A stretch of 22,988 bases of DNA from Plakobranchus ocellatus. Its lineage: Eukaryota; Mollusca; Gastropoda; Plakobranchidae. Numbering within the stretch: position 1 is the first letter of the stretch; every line of letters starts with the position of its first letter. Made by a program: the position numbers and the translations under genes. The notes beneath the pieces were generated by a model. It ran no database searches. It was given only the letters and a program-made list of their open reading frames with translations, and was not told the DNA's origin. Of this stretch, positions 19,501 through 22,988 are shown piece after piece. The stretch lies in assembly GCA_019648995.1 (NCBI GenBank), contig BLXT01003909.1, positions 679,924-702,911 of the forward strand, given 5' to 3'.

Positions 19501-22500
19501 ACAACATAGTAAGCCTAGATCTAGATCTAGGGTCTAATCAAGTAGCTAGAGAATAGTCAAGTGACCTACTCATGACATTCAAATAATAGAATCCATGGCC
19601 CAGTTGATGGAACAGATACTAATTAAAATTTACTCTCTATGAATATTTCAGTTTTACTCAATTCCAGCAAAATCTTAACATCATTTTTTAATATTTTTTT
19701 TTTCACCATGTTATCATTTATGCAGAGTTAGAGCTATTGTCATGGCATTAACTTAACAAAAACAAAGTGAATTCAAAAAGACCTTACACAGCTTAATTCT
19801 GAGAAGCCTATAACTAAGTATTAAAAAAAATTTTTTAATCAAGCTTTCAATTTTCACTAGCAAATGATAAAGAATAAGGAAGGTATAATTTAGTTTTAAA
19901 TAAAAAAAATAATGACAGCTTTTTTGTTAAGGTCATACACAATAGCTAAGAGGAGATATGCTTGGCAAGAAAACAATATCAACTAGTCTAAAAGAGCCAC
20001 ATGTTGCAACTACATATGTTTTAAGGTTGCAATGTCTACTAGAATTTCAATTTGCCAGGAATGGTGAAAACTTTTGTAGTGATAGCTTTTTTTGTTATGT
20101 CCTTTTAAAGCATTTTCTATACTTTTAACCACAATTTGCAAATTTTCACTTAAAATGACATGTTAGGAAGGTAGAAGGCAAATGTGTAATGATGCTTCTT
20201 TACTCCATGAGGAATAATGAAATTTGTAAAGACAAGAATGAAAGACTTGCATTTGCTTAGAAAGAAAAGACTTACATTTGTCTTTCCTCTTCCCTCCGTT
20301 TTGCCTCTTTTTCCTCAATTTCCTTTTCTCTTGCTAATTGCTTCCTCATTTGCTCATCTAATTTAGCTTTCCTCTCCATGTATTCTTTTTCTTCCTCTTC
20401 TCTTCGCAGCTGCTCTAGACGTTCTCTCTCTTCTCTCTCTGAGGTTAAACAAATATGAAGACAATTTGTGAATTGTAATGGGGACATTTGTCATTTAAAT
20501 AAACTTACAGGTACATGTTTAGTAACGTTATGCATCAAAATGTAAACTATGAACAAAGATTTTACTCAAAATGGAGCTCCTACATTTTTCAATTTCAAAT
20601 TCAAGCTTAAATCCTGCCTTTAGTACCTTGTTTCATCATTTCATCCAAGGCCCTCTGTTTCTCCTCCTCTTTCTCCTGAATCCATTTTTGTCGACGTTCT
20701 TCCTTACGCTTTTTCTTACGCTCACACATTCGGATGGCTCTTTCCTCCGCCATGTGCCTTTTAAAGGCCTCTATTTTTTCCTTAAAAAAAACAGAGAAAG
20801 AAAGACCAAACACATTAAATAAAAAAATCAATAAACATTACTAAATTGGGGTGAAATGCTGAGATTTATACAAAAGTTGCTCAAGAGAATAAGCAGTAAC
20901 TATATTTTTACCTAAATAAAGCACAATTATAGCAAAATACTTCAACTATGAAACATCCACTGAACCCATTGTACCATTGCACCTTGTACAAAAGTTTTCA
21001 TTTGGCAATGGCATTGGAATTATCTTCAAATTTTCTCTTTTTCATTCACTTTTTTTTTATATATATCTTGAGTAGAACCTGCTTTAAGCACAATAAAGTC
21101 TGACTAAGGCCTCATTAAGCCCAGTATACAATCCCACTTGATATTCTTTCTTCCATTTCAAAACAACATGCCTCTCAGTGATTCTTCAATCACCTCTATG
21201 TGTGAAAAGAAAGAAAAAAAATCAACATCTCCTCAAAATGAGACTTTCAAATAAGGCAAGAAAAACATCTGCAAAACAGTTTTCAATACCTCATACTCTG
21301 ACTTCTTGGCCTTCTTCAGACTGTTTGTAAAAGTATCCAAATCTGCTTTCATCAAGATGAGGCGGGACTTAGTTTCCAGAGCGTGAACTCTCTCTTCTTT
21401 CAATGTTTCAATCTATAAAAAGAAATAAGTAAAATAGTAAACATTGTCATAAAAACATTCAAATGATAAAATTTAATTCATTTCATTAGGAGATTGGGGA
21501 TTACACATTCTGCAATTCAAGTGTTATACATCTTGTTATAGATAATTTGAGGATAAATATTTAGGTCTATATTAGCCCTTGAATTTCTACATGGGCATCA
21601 CAAGTTTGAACTTAGAAGAGTAAATTGTATAACCAGACAAAATTTAATGGCTATCTTTTAAAGACATTTGGTTAACAATTAACAACATGACTTCAGTTGA
21701 ATTTTGTTTCATTTGAAATCATAAAAACGATGTGACAATCAGTTTTGATCATCGTCAAAGCTATTTGCATATCAAATATTCAATTAAGTGTATTGTTTTG
21801 AAAGCAGTCAAAATCCAAGTTGAATTCAGTTTTTTCATGGGTACAAGTGACAGTGTGAATCCTGAAATTTTAGTGTTATTTGAAATTCAATAACGCTGCT
21901 AGACAAAAAAAAATCAGTGCATATAACTGTCCTGCAGCTCAGAGCCAAGCTTCAAAAATAGTCTAAGTTGAGCAGTACATCATGCCATTTTAAATTTCTC
22001 CAAGGCCCTAGATTTCAACTGACATAATGAAGCCCCATAAAATCTTTTAACACAGAAGAAATAAAAGAACTATATAAATTGGGACTGCAAATTCCTCAGA
22101 AAAATCTATGCTGGCATGAAAAATTTTCAATAATATAACATGGTTCAAAAATGAAAGGATAGGTTTGAAATTTTTTTAATACCCTCACTAAACAACATTC
22201 TAGAACATATTACCCAAAATAACTTTATATCAACCAATAAAGAGAACTTAAATCAATCATCACCAAGGCTTGAGGTGTGTTTTTTCTTCTTTTTCGTCTT
22301 ATATAACTTGAAATCAAATTAAAATATTCAGTTATCAGTATCATTTCCAAGGCAGTACCCCCATTATTTTATACTCTCAGAAAAGTTATCTCTGCTTGTT
22401 TTAGTCCGATTCAGTGTATTTCAGGACATTCACAATTAAAATTGTGCAACATGGGACACTCTTTGTTTATTCCTTCAACCCCTAAGTTATTTTTTTTCCA

Positions 22501-22654
22501 TTCGATTTAAAAGATGAATACAAATTTCCATCGGCCTTACCCTTTCTTTCTCTTGCTCCTCCCAGAACTGTTTTCTGGCCTTCTGGTCCTCTTCAAACTG
22601 TTCTTGCAACAGTGGGATCTCTTCAATACGCTTTGCTCGTGCTAGATAATCAAC
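16465..22654 (-). CDS. EIF3A: Eukaryotic translation initiation factor 3 subunit A (eIF3a), last 7 exons
   Basis: The coding exons in gene order are 22654-22541, 21412-21290, 20780-20627, 20438-20276, 19064-18879, 18452-17584 and 16541-16465. All introns are GT-AG and all phases fit, giving 561 residues plus TGA (16467-16465). eIF3a is the scaffold of the eIF3 complex in the cytosol, which binds the 40S subunit and recruits mRNA. The window starts after the PCI domain: VDYLARAKRIEEIPLL matches human VDYLERAKRLEEIPLI (from memory). About 200 residues of charged helix follow (KKKRKEERRQKW, EREERERLEQLRREEEE), then a Trp/Arg/Gly/Pro-rich region, seven 10-residue DDRDGFRGPR-type repeats, and a tail with DDGWTTVVRN, equivalent to the human DGWTTVRR. 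Human eIF3a is about 1382 residues, so roughly the last 45% is present by alignment. The missing N-terminal half lies to the right. Confidence 0.95.
16542..17583 (-). other. eIF3a last intron
   Basis: 1042 bases, AT-rich, with a 22-base A run (17078-17099 on the + strand) and a G10 run near 17361-17370. No coding content seen. Confidence 0.8.
17584..18452 (-). CDS. EIF3A: eIF3a large exon with the 10-residue repeat array
   Basis: 869 bases; acceptor TTATTTCAAG, donor GTGAGA at 17583. It encodes DPETDERDGPRGRDGPRD, seven DDRDGFRGPR-type repeats (18313-18104), then many PPRDRD, DDWRGG, RRGGPPPDRDD and DDRRGP elements, and ends GGSWRK plus one base. The frame runs on past the donor to a TAG at 17566-17564 (reading GETKQD), but the splice to the terminal exon gives the conserved ending instead. 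The tail is very rich in Arg and Asp, as in the human protein, where it is disordered and mediates contacts within eIF3 (family knowledge). Confidence 0.93.
18104..18313 (-). repeat. In-frame 30-bp minisatellite, 7 units (DDRDxxRGPR)
   Basis: In gene order the units read DDRDGFRGPR, DDRDSFRGPR, DDRDGYRGPK, DDRDGFRGPR, DDRDGFRGPR, DDRDSFRGPR and DDRDGPRGPR. The DNA of neighbouring units is nearly identical (the core reads ATCACGATCATC on the + strand), so copy number has probably changed by recent slippage or unequal exchange. Human eIF3a carries a similar 10-residue DDDRGPRRG-type array. Confidence 0.95.
18453..18878 (-). other. eIF3a intron with a partial copy of the 12.3-kb hairpin arm
   Basis: 426-base intron. 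Bases 18549-18576 match the left arm of the hairpin at 12295-12377 at most positions. Nothing else recognised. Confidence 0.7.
18879..19064 (-). CDS. EIF3A: eIF3a exon (Trp/Arg/Gly/Pro-rich, start of disordered tail)
   Basis: The acceptor is TTGGTCTTAG and the donor GTATGT. One base completes Met; then AERRRGPDPERERERE, VDGEWRRGGPPPGDEPDAG, SKPWRPKAGGWRDKDSER and GGWRSR, ending with two bases of a Gly codon. It resembles the human EWRRGPP and PWRPLVKPGGWREK segments. The open frames seen on other strands and phases here are shadows of this composition. Confidence 0.92.
19065..20275 (-). other. eIF3a intron with acidic open piece and TAGATC palindrome
   Basis: 1211-base GT-AG intron. It holds a perfect 18-bp palindrome at 19514-19531 and, just left of it, a duplicated Asp/Glu-rich open piece (about 19348-19540, + strand). 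The rest is AT-rich without recognised features. Confidence 0.75.
19514..19531. repeat. Perfect 18-bp palindrome of TAGATC units
   Basis: CCTAGATCTAGATCTAGG reads the same on both strands. It is a short array of the hexamer TAGATC, a motif I recall as common in some snail genomes. Confidence 0.9.
20276..20438 (-). CDS. EIF3A: eIF3a exon (Glu/Arg-rich coiled coil)
   Basis: The acceptor is TTAACCTCAG and the donor GTAAGT. It encodes REERERLEQLRREEEEKE, YMERKAKLDEQMRKQL and EAKRREEERQ, plus two bases of a Met codon. Like human REEELREYQERVKKLEE, it is a highly charged single helix or coiled coil. Confidence 0.93.
20627..20780 (-). CDS. EIF3A: eIF3a exon (RKEERR helix)
   Basis: The acceptor is TTTTTTTAAG and the donor GTACTA is unusual but in phase. 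It encodes EKIEAFKRHMAEERAIRMC, ERKKKRKEERRQKWIQEKEE and LDEMMKQ, ending with one base of a Glu codon. The human counterpart is EKLKQFEERLAEERHNRLEE followed by RKRQRKEERR. Confidence 0.93.
20781..21289 (-). other. eIF3a intron, nothing further seen
   Basis: 509-base AT-rich intron; no repeats or conserved blocks recognised. Confidence 0.8.
21290..21412 (-). CDS. EIF3A: eIF3a exon (charged helix)
   Basis: Forty-one codons in phase 0; acceptor TTTTTATAG, donor GTATTG (weak). It encodes IETLKEERVHALETKSRL and later SLKKAKKSEYE. It corresponds to the human stretch with ALEHKNRMSRM and QSVYEEK, a predicted helical segment. Confidence 0.92.
21413..22540 (-). other. eIF3a intron, nothing further seen
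   Basis: 1128-base AT-rich intron; I find no exon, hairpin or repeated block that stands out. Confidence 0.8.
22541..22654 (-). CDS. EIF3A: eIF3a exon (VDYLARAKR helix)
   Basis: Thirty-eight codons in phase 0; acceptor TTACATAG, donor GTAAGG. It encodes VDYLARAKRIEEIPLLQEQ, then FEEDQKARKQFWEEQEKER. This is the best-conserved block of eIF3a in the window and fixes the gene identity and strand. Confidence 0.95.
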
Positions 22655-22988
22655 CTATGTAAGATAACCAAGGTGCTGGTGGCATTATCATTTGAGATTG
22701 ACAGGAAAGAAAATGTACATGACAAAATCGAAAGATAAAAAAAAGTATGGGCCAGTTTTAGAGTAATCAGTATAACAAAATTCTGACTGTGGAGCCTGGC
22801 TCTTTTCGTATCAATGTAGGCCACAATTATTTCATTGCAAAAAATTTAAGCCATGATAAGTCATAAAGATACAAGAAGGCCACATAGGAAGATATATCTT
22901 CAGCTGTAATAGAGAAGGACTCTCTATCAGCACAGAAGCACAACAGTGCAGGGAACATACCTAATTAAATTATAGCCTAACTCTACTT
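22655..22988 (-). other. Upstream intron of eIF3a, no exon found
   Basis: 334 bases up to the window edge. The preceding exon, which must end in phase 0, is not visible here. Confidence 0.65.

Noticed and set aside
1-22988. tRNA, rRNA, CRISPR, operon or prokaryote-type signals
   Set aside because: None found; the spliced animal genes make prokaryotic features irrelevant, and no tRNA cloverleaf with its internal promoter boxes was seen.

Overview
The window reads as animal nuclear DNA. It is AT-rich, has spliced genes with GT-AG introns of about 0.3-1.7 kb, many poly-A/poly-T runs, and fossil pieces of a LINE. Both recognisable genes are conserved animal genes, and their exon sequences are clearly diverged from vertebrates, so a non-vertebrate animal is likely. 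The TAGATC-type satellite-like palindrome and the LINE type would fit a mollusc, but that is only a weak guess.

The left third (769-7118, + strand) holds the last eight coding exons of a ZIP13-type zinc/iron transporter (SLC39A13, LIV-1 subfamily). The start codon, signal sequence and first membrane segment lie to the left of the window. The eight exons join in phase into 307 residues ending at a TAG stop. They carry membrane segments TM2-TM8, including the metal-site motifs DNFTHG (TM4) and HEVPHEVGD (TM5).

The right third (22654-16465, - strand) holds the last seven coding exons of eIF3a (EIF3A), the large scaffold subunit of translation initiation factor 3. They also join in phase, giving 561 residues: a charged helical region, an Arg/Glu/Pro/Trp-rich region, a run of seven 10-residue DDRDxFRGPR-type repeats, and a separate 77-base terminal exon that ends in the conserved DGWTTV tail. 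The N-terminal PCI part lies to the right of the window.

The two genes point toward each other (tail to tail). The 9.3 kb between their stops is AT-rich and contains no gene I can support. It holds two related 3'-end fragments of a non-LTR retrotransposon (about 8650-9110 and 10775-11005), several inverted repeats (one about 83 bases long and hairpin-forming), a (GT)9 microsatellite and a 23-base assembly gap. The introns contain two minisatellites: a 22-bp unit in three copies, and a roughly 72-bp unit in an alternating A-B-A-B arrangement.

The two genes have no evident functional link. One handles metal transport in the secretory pathway and the other initiates translation. I found no previously unknown system. 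The most useful points are the correct eIF3a C-terminus, the position and make-up of its repeat array, and the hairpin at 12295-12377.
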